A stretch of DNA of 8,816 bases from Lentisphaeria bacterium UBA1732 (GCA_002315855.1 DCIG01000047.1:1-8816); one strand, 5' to 3'. Positions 1 to 7,046 are shown, counted from the stretch's first letter. The notes: generated from the letters alone by a model not told the origin. Program-made: numbers and translations.

Positions 1-1
1 A

Positions 2-31
2 ACTCCGGTAATTTTTATCGGACAGCAGTGA
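2..31 (+). CDS. 3' end of an upstream gene (partial)
   Basis: One frame entering from the left edge reads Thr-Pro-Val-Ile-Phe-Ile-Gly-Gln-Gln and stops at TGA 29-31. The A of that stop is also the A of the next gene's ATG, giving a TGATG overlap typical of translationally coupled operon genes. Only nine codons are visible, so the product cannot be named. The frame of the next gene is also open to the left edge, so this assignment is an inference from the overlap alone. Confidence 0.3.
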   Translation, partial: TPVIFIGQQ

Positions 32-1185
32 TGATAAATGTTCATATTAAAATAGTAGAAGATCCGGATGAGATGATCGCTCTCGGTCGTCAGATTGCGC
101 AGGAAAGTCCGGAACGTTATTCGAGAGGAATGTTTTCCCGGCTTTGGGAAAAATATCAAGATTGTTTCCGCAGCAAGGAAGAATTCTATGTTGCCGCCTA
201 CCGCGCCATATATTGTCAGGTCTTGTATGGCTCATCCATTCCGGAATATATGTATTATGGCTTCGAGAGGCGTTCCCATAAGGAAAAGTCGAAATATGTG
301 ACGTGGTACAACCGTTACGCTTATATGACGTTCCTGAACAGCGTGAAAGATCTTCATTTGCTCGACAACAAGTTTGAGGCGTACACGTTGTTGAACTCTT
401 ATTACAAACGCGATGCCCTATTGCTTGCCAACGAGGGGGATTATCCCGCATTTTGCGAGTTCACGGAAAAACACAGGCGAATTTTCGTCAAACCCGTCAA
501 CCTCGAACTTGCCGAGGGGTGTCATCGTTTCATTGTGGACAACAACACCGATTTGCGGGAAACCTTTCACGCTCTGCTTGCCGAGGCGCGCAGCCTGCAT
601 AGTTTTGAAATCAAGCGCCCCGTTCTTCACCAACTTATTCTGGAAGAGGAGATCGTGCCGTCCAAGGTGATTGCGGAGTTTAATCCAGTGGAAATGTCAC
701 TTTTGAGGGTAACAACCGTTGCCGTAAATGGAGAAATTCATTTCTTTTATCCGTGCTTTCGCCTGATGTGCGGAAATGGCGAGTCGCAGTGTGGCGAGAT
801 ATATAGCATTGATGCTTTGATCGATGCTGAAACCGGCGTCGTGACAACGGGGGGGATGAACGGGGATTCCAAAGAGTTGGAATATCATCCTGTTTCGGGA
901 AAAAAGATTAAAGGCTTTGCCATGCCGGAATGGGAAGCCCTCAAGGAAATGTTGCGTTGCGCCGCCCGAAAACTGCCGACGCTCCGCTATATCGGTTGGG
1001 ATGTCGCGCATACTGAAAAAGGTTGGGTGATCGTCGAAGGCAACACCAACGGCGAATTCTTTTTTCAACTGTGCGTGGATCATGGCGTCAAAGACGAATT
1101 TGAGAAGTTGATCGGCTTTGAATTCAAGATGCCGATGGGGCTTTGCTGGGATTTTGTGCTTCAAGGTTTGGGGAAAGAGCAATAA
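31..1185 (+). CDS. sugar-transfer-associated ATP-grasp family protein
   Basis: This is a predicted cytoplasmic ATP-dependent ligase of 384 residues. Members of the sugar-transfer-associated ATP-grasp family sit in surface-polysaccharide loci and are expected to form an amide or ester bond to a carboxylate through an acyl phosphate. The substrate here is unknown. The family look comes from the helical, aromatic-rich N-terminal third (a tyrosine-rich stretch near residues 70-100), the FVKP nucleotide-binding strand with Lys154, and the C-terminal metal and ATP site with IGWD (Asp324) and VEGN (Glu336, Asn338). The usual glycine-rich loop after the KP strand is poorly conserved: NLELAEGCHRF follows, with one glycine. 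I chose ATG 31 because it overlaps an upstream TGA; GTG 28 is equally open, and the frame continues to the window edge, so the N-terminus is not certain. It is followed after three bases by the membrane protein gene. The family call is by eye; an ordinary ATP-grasp ligase of another subfamily is the main alternative. Confidence 0.7.
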   Translation: MINVHIKIVEDPDEMIALGRQIAQESPERYSRGMFSRLWEKYQDCFRSKEEFYVAAYRAIYCQVLYGSSIPEYMYYGFERRSHKEKSKYVTWYNRYAYMTFLNSVKDLHLLDNKFEAYTLLNSYYKRDALLLANEGDYPAFCEFTEKHRRIFVKPVNLELAEGCHRFIVDNNTDLRETFHALLAEARSLHSFEIKRPVLHQLILEEEIVPSKVIAEFNPVEMSLLRVTTVAVNGEIHFFYPCFRLMCGNGESQCGEIYSIDALIDAETGVVTTGGMNGDSKELEYHPVSGKKIKGFAMPEWEALKEMLRCAARKLPTLRYIGWDVAHTEKGWVIVEGNTNGEFFFQLCVDHGVKDEFEKLIGFEFKMPMGLCWDFVLQGLGKEQ

Positions 1186-1188
1186 AAC

Positions 1189-2157
1189 ATGTGGCTTTGG
1201 GTTGTTTCCCTCGCATTGCTTGCTTTTGCATCAACCGACTTGTTGTCAAAGAAAAAAATGGCAACCGGCAATGCGACGACTCCTTTGGAAATGCTGATTT
1301 CGGTTGGGACTCTGGCATTTCCAATCGGTCTGACATTGTTTTTTCTGAAAATCGGTGAGAGCGGTCTGGCGCCGTGGCGAATTCTCTGGTCTCATCCTCT
1401 GATCTGGATGAACATTTTCTGCTTTGCTGCGTACTGGTTCTTCTATCTCTGCAGTATGCGTTATGTTGGACTTTCTTTCGCCGCCTCGGTAGAGGGGATG
1501 CAGGGAATTCTTTATTTTATCGGTCTTGTTTTGATTCATTTCCTCTGCGGGCACCTGGTGTCGGTTTCGGAATTTCTTCATCCCGCAAGGTTGATCCCGG
1601 TTGTGATTGGCTTGACTTTTATTTTTCTGTTTCCGAATGTGGAGATTATCGCAAATAAAATCAACCATCATGGATGGGAAAATCTGAAAAAAAACCGGCA
1701 TCGCACTATGATCGGTTTGCTCTTGCTTTTTCTGGGTACAGTTGCTGATGCCGGAGACTCCTTGACAACGACCGTAATCTTTGATACAGGAAGCATCGGA
1801 CTGGTGGACTATCTGATAACCAGTTGTTTTGCCACAATTTTCCCGGTCGTTCTTTTCGAACTTTATCTCCAAAAGAAAAACGGTAGGTGGTTCATTCCTT
1901 TTAAAGATGACAGAAAAAACGCGATATGCTACGTCTGCACCATTATTTTTTCGTCACTGTTGTATATGGTGGCATCTTCGCTGGATGCGGTAAAAACCGG
2001 CATCGCTTTTATTGCCGCCCCTGCTTTTTCAATCATCGGAGCTCATATTCTCCTGAAAGAAAAGTATACGTGGAGACAAAATCTCTGCATCGGGATTATT
2101 GTAATTGCTTCAATCGTTTTTGGTATTGCCGACTATATTTTGCGAACAAAGGTGTAG
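1189..2157 (+). CDS. EamA/DMT-superfamily membrane protein (putative transporter)
   Basis: This is an integral membrane protein of 322 residues with about ten hydrophobic segments in two halves: roughly 1-20, 34-54, 70-90, 96-120, 134-150, then 174-190, 204-226, 243-262, 268-288 and 297-316. The ten-helix layout and the closing pattern of a small-residue helix, LLKEKYTW, then a final hydrophobic helix fit the drug/metabolite transporter superfamily (EamA type). A basic loop (about 155-172) separates the halves. Family members move amino acids, nucleotide sugars or other small metabolites; the substrate cannot be read here. The start lies three bases after the ATP-grasp stop, with GGGAAAGAG at 1171-1179 as the likely ribosome binding site inside the upstream gene. 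In this operon it may export or flip an acylation precursor or a product of the ATP-grasp enzyme, which is inference from position only. Confidence 0.7.
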   Translation: MWLWVVSLALLAFASTDLLSKKKMATGNATTPLEMLISVGTLAFPIGLTLFFLKIGESGLAPWRILWSHPLIWMNIFCFAAYWFFYLCSMRYVGLSFAASVEGMQGILYFIGLVLIHFLCGHLVSVSEFLHPARLIPVVIGLTFIFLFPNVEIIANKINHHGWENLKKNRHRTMIGLLLLFLGTVADAGDSLTTTVIFDTGSIGLVDYLITSCFATIFPVVLFELYLQKKNGRWFIPFKDDRKNAICYVCTIIFSSLLYMVASSLDAVKTGIAFIAAPAFSIIGAHILLKEKYTWRQNLCIGIIVIASIVFGIADYILRTKV

Positions 2158-2162
2158 TGATT

Positions 2163-2393
2163 ATGAAAGAAAAAATTGAAGAAATTTTGAAAAAACTGGT
2201 TGCCGGAATCGACGTTGCCTCCCCTGCGTTGGTCGACGATGGATACATCACTTCCATTACGATGATTCAACTGGTCTGTGAACTCGACATCGTTTTTGAT
2301 ATCAAAATCACGTTTACCGCCATTACCAAAGCAAATTTCAATTCGGTTGACGCAATTGCAAAAATGGTACAAGGCTTTCAAAAACAGGCGTAG
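2163..2393 (+). CDS. acyl/peptidyl carrier protein with TSI in place of DSL
   Basis: This small acidic helical protein of 76 residues is the size of DltC-type and other stand-alone carrier proteins. The recognition core is LVDDGYITSITMIQLVCEL at about residues 23-41, followed by FDIKI and NFNSVDAIAKMV, as in carrier proteins that hold an activated acyl group on 4'-phosphopantetheine. Ser31 is the predicted attachment site. The Asp that normally precedes it is Thr30, and Leu after it is Ile32. The ATG at 2163 fits the domain boundary and is preceded by AAAGG near 2148-2152; the same frame is open further upstream but lies inside the membrane protein gene. Its neighbours are an SGNH protein, an MBOAT and an adenylating enzyme, so it probably carries the acyl unit from the adenylating enzyme to the MBOAT. 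Function as a holo carrier is inferred. Confidence 0.85.
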   Translation: MKEKIEEILKKLVAGIDVASPALVDDGYITSITMIQLVCELDIVFDIKITFTAITKANFNSVDAIAKMVQGFQKQA

Positions 2394-2396
2394 GGA

Positions 2397-3629
2397 ATGA
2401 ACGGTCGGAAAATTATCAACGCAAAATCGGTCTTTGCGGTCTGCTTTTTTGCCTTGATGGTCGCCATGGGCGCAACGGCAGTTGTTTTCTATACGAAAAA
2501 CATACTTATGGGAAAACAGGTAGGTCCCGTTATCGAACCTGACGTGCCCGCTGTTAGATCTTTTAATGCAAGATATCCTTTCCCAAAGGAGAAGCATAGC
2601 GGAGCTTCGCCTTTTCTGCTCAGGATGCAAAACCTCTTTTCAAAGGCGACTGCTGTCTATGGGCGGGAACGCACGATTCAATGGATATTGTCGCTCCGGA
2701 CCCCGCTATCTTCGCCCTTTTTTCATATCCCTGGCACAATCGACGAAATTTCAGGAAGCAAAGTCAAGACCAACGGCACAACGATGATCGTGCAGCTTCC
2801 CAATGGGCATTTTACCTATCTTTTTCAGCCCGAAGATTCTGCTGAATCATGGGGAATGATTGAGGATTTTTCCGTTTGGTTGAAAAAACAAGGCATTCCG
2901 CTTTTTCTGTTGCTGCCCGCCACCAAGATGGATGACAGCATCACCGTATTTCCTGTACGCATACCTTATAGTTATGCGCATATGATGGTACGATATAAAG
3001 CTTTTCTTGCGGAAAAACAGATTCCCTTCCTGGATGCGAAAGATGTTCTGCTGGCGGAAAATGAGGATTTTTATTTCTGGTTTTACAAGACGGATCATCA
3101 TTGGAATGTTTTTGCAGGGCGCCTGATGGCGGAAGCGATCGCCCGCAAGCTGAATGACGAATTCCATGTCGCAACGGATGTCCGCGCTATCCAAAAGGAA
3201 AATCTCACATTGGTTAAATATCCATCATCTATGCGGGGAAGTATGAATGCGGGGGGATGGATCCACCCGGAAGACTTTGAAGTGTTTTATCAACGCAAGG
3301 AAAGTTTTTTCCACCTTATGATTCCCGGCATAGGCATTGACCGGGAGGGCGGCTTCAACGATACATTGATTGCGCAGCCGCACCTGAAAGCCTCCAATCC
3401 ATATTGCGCATTTTTGTACGGCGGACAGGCGTTGGTACGAGTCGAAAACCGAAGTTGCATCAATGGCACCCGCGTGCTGGTGATTAAACAATCTCTTGCT
3501 GAAGTGCTTTGCCCTTATTTGGCGTGTACGGTTCAGTATTTGGATGCCATTGATCTTCGTTTTTTCGACGGATGCATCCGGACTTTTATCGAAGAAACGC
3601 GCCCTGATGTTGTATTGATCTGCATTTGA
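2397..3629 (+). CDS. DHHW/AlgX-like SGNH-fold envelope protein
   Basis: This is a membrane-anchored extracytoplasmic protein of 410 residues. After a basic start, a single hydrophobic segment at about 11-31 acts as an uncleaved anchor or signal sequence. The rest looks like the clostridial DHHW / AlgJ-AlgX group of SGNH-like proteins, which work beside MBOAT acyltransferases in polysaccharide acylation. The signature is TDHHWN with Asp233, His234, His235 and Trp236, the predicted Asp and His of the catalytic set. The block that normally reads IKDSF or IKDSY is VIKQSLAEVLCPYLA here, with predicted nucleophile Ser366 preceded by Gln365 in place of Asp. The following strand (LDAIDLRFF) and the end RPDVVLICI match the family's C-terminus, so it appears complete. 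It starts three bases after the carrier gene and lies 59 bases upstream of the MBOAT gene. The probable role is acyl transfer to an extracellular glycan, or support of the MBOAT, similar to DltD. Confidence 0.8.
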   Translation: MNGRKIINAKSVFAVCFFALMVAMGATAVVFYTKNILMGKQVGPVIEPDVPAVRSFNARYPFPKEKHSGASPFLLRMQNLFSKATAVYGRERTIQWILSLRTPLSSPFFHIPGTIDEISGSKVKTNGTTMIVQLPNGHFTYLFQPEDSAESWGMIEDFSVWLKKQGIPLFLLLPATKMDDSITVFPVRIPYSYAHMMVRYKAFLAEKQIPFLDAKDVLLAENEDFYFWFYKTDHHWNVFAGRLMAEAIARKLNDEFHVATDVRAIQKENLTLVKYPSSMRGSMNAGGWIHPEDFEVFYQRKESFFHLMIPGIGIDREGGFNDTLIAQPHLKASNPYCAFLYGGQALVRVENRSCINGTRVLVIKQSLAEVLCPYLACTVQYLDAIDLRFFDGCIRTFIEETRPDVVLICI

Positions 3630-3688
3630 AATGCCGATGAAAAAGTTTAAAACAGTACGATGGATGTGAACGGGAAAGAGTACTCCGT

Positions 3689-5164
3689 ATGAGTATTGTA
3701 TCAACGCCATTTCTTTTTATGTTTTTTCCGATGGCAATCGGAATATATTTTTTGTTGCCGCGAAGTCAAAATCTTTTGCTGCGGAATCTGTTCCTGATTT
3801 TCATCAGTCTCGTTTTTTATGCATGGGGAGAGCCTCTCGGAGTTTTTCTGCTGATTGCTCTGATCGTGCTGACCTGGCTTTTGGGAAAAATGGCAGACGG
3901 CAGCCAAAACGCCGGGATTGGAAAGATTGCAGTCTTTCTGACGGTTGCTATGAATGTCGGAGTTCTTTTGACCTTTTCTCATTTTAAGCGGATCCTTTAT
4001 GTTTTCGGTATTTCTGCCGAAACAGACGGCTCCTTTTTCAGGACATCGCTTCCCATCGGGTTGTCGTTCTTCGCTTTTCATTCCATTTCATACGTCGTGG
4101 ATATTTACCGGGGGCAATGCAAAGGTTCCCAAAAATTGTATCATACCGCGCTGTATTTGTCGGCATTCTTCAAAATGCTTCAGGGACCGATTGTCGCCTA
4201 CCGTGATTTTGAACCGCAGATTGAAAACCGGAGTTCATCGGCAACCGACTTTTCCGAAGGCATTTGGCGACTGGCGGTCGGACTTTGCAAAAAAATGGTC
4301 ATTGCGGAGAATTTGGCATGGGTTGCAAAGGGCGTCTTTGCGTCGGATTTTTCGATACTGTCGTTATGCGACGCATGGATCGGTTGCGCTGTATTTATGA
4401 TTGTGCTCTATTACGATTTCTCGGGATATTCCGATATGGCCATCGGTCTCGCCCGGATTTTCGGGTTCAAGATGCCGGAAAATTTCAATTATCCCTACGT
4501 GTCCACATCCATCGGGGAATACTGGCGACGATGGCATATCACACTCTGCGCCTGGTTTCGGGATTATCTTTATTTTCCCATTGTGCTTGGACCATCCGTC
4601 AGCTTTCGGAAGTTCCTGCTCAGGCATCACGTCAATGATCAGATTGCCGAAACCATGCAGAATATCTTTGTGCCGAGTTGCGTTTGGCTGGTTACGGCGC
4701 TCTGGCATGGCAACAACTGGAACTACACCATTTGGGGGGTGATCAACAGTAGCGCCATGATTGTGGAACCACATTTTTCGCCGATTAAAAACAACCGGAT
4801 AAAACTTTTTATTCGCTGGTTTGGGACGATGTTGATCCTGATTTTTTGCGTTCCTCTTATTGCGACGGATTCATTTGTCCGCGCATTGCTTTACTGGAAA
4901 GCGATGTTTGCCGGAAACGGTATTTGTGGTTTGTCCGGGCTGATGCACTTTTGTTTGAGCACATATCGGATTACGCTACTCGTCAGCGTTGCTGGAAGTC
5001 TGATGTTTTTTGCCTGGATCAAAAAAAGGTTTTATCCGGTGAAAAATTTGCGCTTACAGATGCTCTGGCAGTGGGGCGAAGCGGTGTTTCTGATGTCGAT
5101 GACAATCATTGCGCTGGGGATATTGTTTAAGACCGGGGCAATTACGTTTATGTATCAGCAATAG
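3689..5164 (+). CDS. MBOAT family O-acyltransferase (DltB/AlgI-like)
   Basis: This polytopic membrane O-acyltransferase has 491 residues, the usual length for bacterial DltB/AlgI-type MBOAT proteins. The N-terminus (STPFLFMFFPMAIGIYFLLP) and the YAWGEP turn near residue 48 are typical. The central block DFSGYSDMAIGLARIFGF leads to IGEYWRRWHITL with His283, then FRDYLYFPI, then TALWHGNNW with His340, the invariant active-site histidine of the family. The RDYLYIPLGG of alginate-type AlgI is replaced by RDYLYFPIVLG. The protein ends FMYQQ, placing a tyrosine (Tyr489) three residues from the C-terminus. ATG 3689 gives the standard family N-terminus and follows GGGAAAGAG at 3672-3680. It most likely moves an acyl group from the carrier protein on the cytoplasmic face to an acceptor on the outer face, together with the SGNH protein encoded upstream. 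Confidence 0.93.
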   Translation: MSIVSTPFLFMFFPMAIGIYFLLPRSQNLLLRNLFLIFISLVFYAWGEPLGVFLLIALIVLTWLLGKMADGSQNAGIGKIAVFLTVAMNVGVLLTFSHFKRILYVFGISAETDGSFFRTSLPIGLSFFAFHSISYVVDIYRGQCKGSQKLYHTALYLSAFFKMLQGPIVAYRDFEPQIENRSSSATDFSEGIWRLAVGLCKKMVIAENLAWVAKGVFASDFSILSLCDAWIGCAVFMIVLYYDFSGYSDMAIGLARIFGFKMPENFNYPYVSTSIGEYWRRWHITLCAWFRDYLYFPIVLGPSVSFRKFLLRHHVNDQIAETMQNIFVPSCVWLVTALWHGNNWNYTIWGVINSSAMIVEPHFSPIKNNRIKLFIRWFGTMLILIFCVPLIATDSFVRALLYWKAMFAGNGICGLSGLMHFCLSTYRITLLVSVAGSLMFFAWIKKRFYPVKNLRLQMLWQWGEAVFLMSMTIIALGILFKTGAITFMYQQ

Positions 5165-5167
5165 AGG
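5163..5167 (+). promoter_or_regulatory. ribosome binding site deciding the ligase start
   Basis: AGAGG begins inside the MBOAT stop codon and lies eight bases before ATG 5176. An in-frame GTG at 5167 overlaps this motif and so is an unlikely start. This favours ATG 5176 and a 483-residue adenylating enzyme. Confidence 0.6.
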
Positions 5168-5175
5168 TGTCGACA

Positions 5176-6627
5176 ATGTCTTCCATCCTTTCTTATTTGC
5201 AGAAAAACGCTTCGCTTTTTCCTGATCGCCCGGCGGTTTCCGACTTCCGGCAATCTCTTTCTTATCGGGAACTTTGGCAGGAGGCTCGGCACGTTGCCTT
5301 GTGGCTGCATCGACAGGGGATTTCCCGCGATACCAGAATTCTGGTCGAGGCACTGCCCGGAGTTTCCTTTGCCGTTTCTGTCATGGGAATTTATCTTGCC
5401 GGATGTGTCTTTGTCCCGGTTGAAAAAAATATTGCCGGTGCAGTTGCGCTGCCGATTGCAGCGGAAACCGGAGCCAAGCTTTTTATTGGAAAAGGAACCA
5501 TCGCCGACATCCCTTCCTTTCCTGCTGACGCTTGGTCGGAATTGCGGGAAAACAATGATATCCAATGGGAAATTCCACGGGGAAATGATGTCGCCGACAT
5601 TCTCTATACCACCGGGACAACCGGCAACTCCAAAGGTGTTGTTTTGTCGCACCGAGCCGTGTGCGCCTCGACCGAAAACAGTCTGTATGTGGATCAACTT
5701 AATGCGGATTTCGTCTATCTGATTGCATCCCCGTTGAATCACATCAATGCACTTCGGAAGCTTTATTCCTGCTTTGCAGCCGGGGCGCATGCTGTTCTGG
5801 CGGATGGATTTCTCGATTTGAAAATGTATTATGAGACGATCGAAAAATACTATGTGAACGCATTGCTGCTACCTCCGTCTGCGCTCCGTTTTCTACTATC
5901 CGTTTCCAAGGGAAAACTTCAGAAATTGGATGGTAGAATCAAACTGGTTCACACCAACAGCGCTCCGTTGACGGAAGCAGATAAACAAACTTTGCATCAA
6001 TGTTTGCCGAGCGCTCGTCTGATTTTCGGTTATGGCGCAACAGAAGCCGGCAGCGTCTGTTGCGCGTACGACTATACCGAATTTTCAGGGATGCAAAATT
6101 GCGTCGGCAGATGCACCCCTCATTCTAAAATCACAATCGTCGATGAGCAACGTCGGGAATTCGTCGCCACCAAAGAGCGTCCGGGATTTCTCGCCGTATC
6201 CGGCGACACCTTGATGGACGGTTATTTGAATGATCCCGTCCGTACGGCAAAAGTCATGTCGGACAATACGCTGTATACCCGCGATTTGGGGTATGTCAAT
6301 GATGCGGGATTCGTCTTTGTAATCGGCAGATTGGGGGACATCATCAACTGTGGCGGCTTGAAAATTGCGCCTGCCGAGGTTGAAAATGTTGTGATGCAAT
6401 ATCCCGGGATTGAAGATTGCGCCTGTTTCGGTATTTCGGACCGAATTACCGGAATGGCCGTAAAACTGAATATTGTCGCGACGGATTCCGACCATTTTGA
6501 TTTCCGGGGCTTTCGATGTTTTTTGCAAGCGCATCTTGCGCATCACGAAATTCCGTCCCGAATCGAGTGTGTGAGTCACATCCCCAAAACGCCGAATGGT
6601 AAAATTGATAGAAAACGCCTGGTGTGA
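5176..6627 (+). CDS. AMP-forming acyl-adenylating enzyme (class I, acyl-CoA ligase-like)
   Basis: This cytoplasmic enzyme of 483 residues is predicted to activate a carboxylic acid with ATP and load it on a thiol, most likely the operon's carrier protein. All core motifs of the ANL superfamily are present: the P-loop YTTGTTGNSK at 144-153, FGYGATEAGS from 284 (Thr289, Glu290), SGDTLMDGY, the ribose-binding Asp370 in YTRDLGY (the usual TGD reads TRD), the hinge GRLGDIINCGGLKI at about 384-397 (Arg385), and the C-terminal catalytic Lys476 in PNGKIDRK. The hinge resembles acyl-CoA and aryl-CoA ligases (GR..D.I..GG..I) and not DltA, which has a different hinge after GR.D. The A4 region reads SPLNHINAL (185-193) and lacks the Asp that binds the amino group in amino-acid-activating domains. 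A fatty, hydroxy or other non-amino acid substrate is therefore more likely than D-alanine, which is inference. It is the last gene of the operon. Confidence 0.9.
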   Translation: MSSILSYLQKNASLFPDRPAVSDFRQSLSYRELWQEARHVALWLHRQGISRDTRILVEALPGVSFAVSVMGIYLAGCVFVPVEKNIAGAVALPIAAETGAKLFIGKGTIADIPSFPADAWSELRENNDIQWEIPRGNDVADILYTTGTTGNSKGVVLSHRAVCASTENSLYVDQLNADFVYLIASPLNHINALRKLYSCFAAGAHAVLADGFLDLKMYYETIEKYYVNALLLPPSALRFLLSVSKGKLQKLDGRIKLVHTNSAPLTEADKQTLHQCLPSARLIFGYGATEAGSVCCAYDYTEFSGMQNCVGRCTPHSKITIVDEQRREFVATKERPGFLAVSGDTLMDGYLNDPVRTAKVMSDNTLYTRDLGYVNDAGFVFVIGRLGDIINCGGLKIAPAEVENVVMQYPGIEDCACFGISDRITGMAVKLNIVATDSDHFDFRGFRCFLQAHLAHHEIPSRIECVSHIPKTPNGKIDRKRLV

Positions 6628-6686
6628 TTCAAGGTTAAAGGTTGTTTCTGTGGAATTGCAGAACTACGTGCATTGGCGAAGCCGAA

Positions 6687-6731
6687 ACAAACCGACCGAC
6701 TGAAAAGCTCCGGAGGAGCAGGGCGGTTTGT
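6687..6731 (+). other. nested stem-loop downstream of the operon
   Basis: An 8-bp outer stem pairs ACAAACCG (6687-6694) with CGGTTTGT (6724-6731), and CC 6696-6697 can add two pairs with GG 6721-6722 after a mismatch. Inside it, GCTCC (6707-6711) pairs with GGAGC (6715-6719) around a GGA loop. It begins 60 bases after the operon's stop codon. It could be a transcript 3'-end structure, but no run of Ts follows directly, so a Rho-independent terminator is not clearly supported. Confidence 0.35.
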
Positions 6732-6859
6732 GAATTTCTTCTTTCAATTTTGTCTCGCACAGGGCAGGGGCAAAGGCAGGAGAGAATCCCAAAAAACCGA
6801 AAAAGGGAAAGAAGTACCTCGATTACTTCTGCTCGAAAGACTCCAAACGGACGGAAAAA

Positions 6860-7046
6860 GTTGCCCGGTGTATCAAGTTCCGCTTCCCCCCCCGTGAAGT
6901 TGTGCTGTGTGCTTCACGATTGCCAGCCCCAATCCGGTTCCACCAAGCGCCCAACTGCATCATTTGTGCACGCGGTAAAAATGTTCGAAGATACGGGGGC
7001 GGCTTTCTTCCGGAATTCCGCATCCATAAATGTCGAGGGGGGAGCG
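6860..7046 (-). pseudogene. sensor histidine kinase ATPase-domain remnant
   Basis: Read on the minus strand, the sequence encodes recognisable pieces of a PhoR-like histidine kinase catalytic domain. GIPEESRPRIFEHFYRVHK (about 7022-6966) is the end of the G1 box with the F box, followed by TGA at 6963-6965. The same frame then continues through LGGTGLGLAIVKH, the G2 box, to TAQLHGG. At an eight-base C run on the + strand (6886-6893) the best homology changes frame: EAELDTPG follows if one base is dropped, whereas the original frame meets a stop soon after. The kinase's sensor, dimerisation, H box and N box regions are absent; homology begins near 7046, just beside the palindrome at 7065-7092. 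With about 62 codons left, one in-frame stop and a frame change, this is a decayed fragment and not a functional gene. The left limit is approximate. Confidence 0.8.

Noticed and set aside
697..1182. Long minus-strand open frame opposite the ATP-grasp gene
   Set aside because: It lies fully inside a well-supported gene on the other strand and shows no family motifs.
1246..1872. 208-codon minus-strand open frame opposite the membrane protein gene
   Set aside because: It is antisense to a gene with clear transmembrane periodicity, and its translation is polar and repetitive in the way expected of an antisense shadow.
6730..6897. GTG-started frame after GGAGGAG (6712-6718)
   Set aside because: The motif lies within a stable stem, the spacing is long, and the 55-residue product is low in structure and ends at the homopolymer run.
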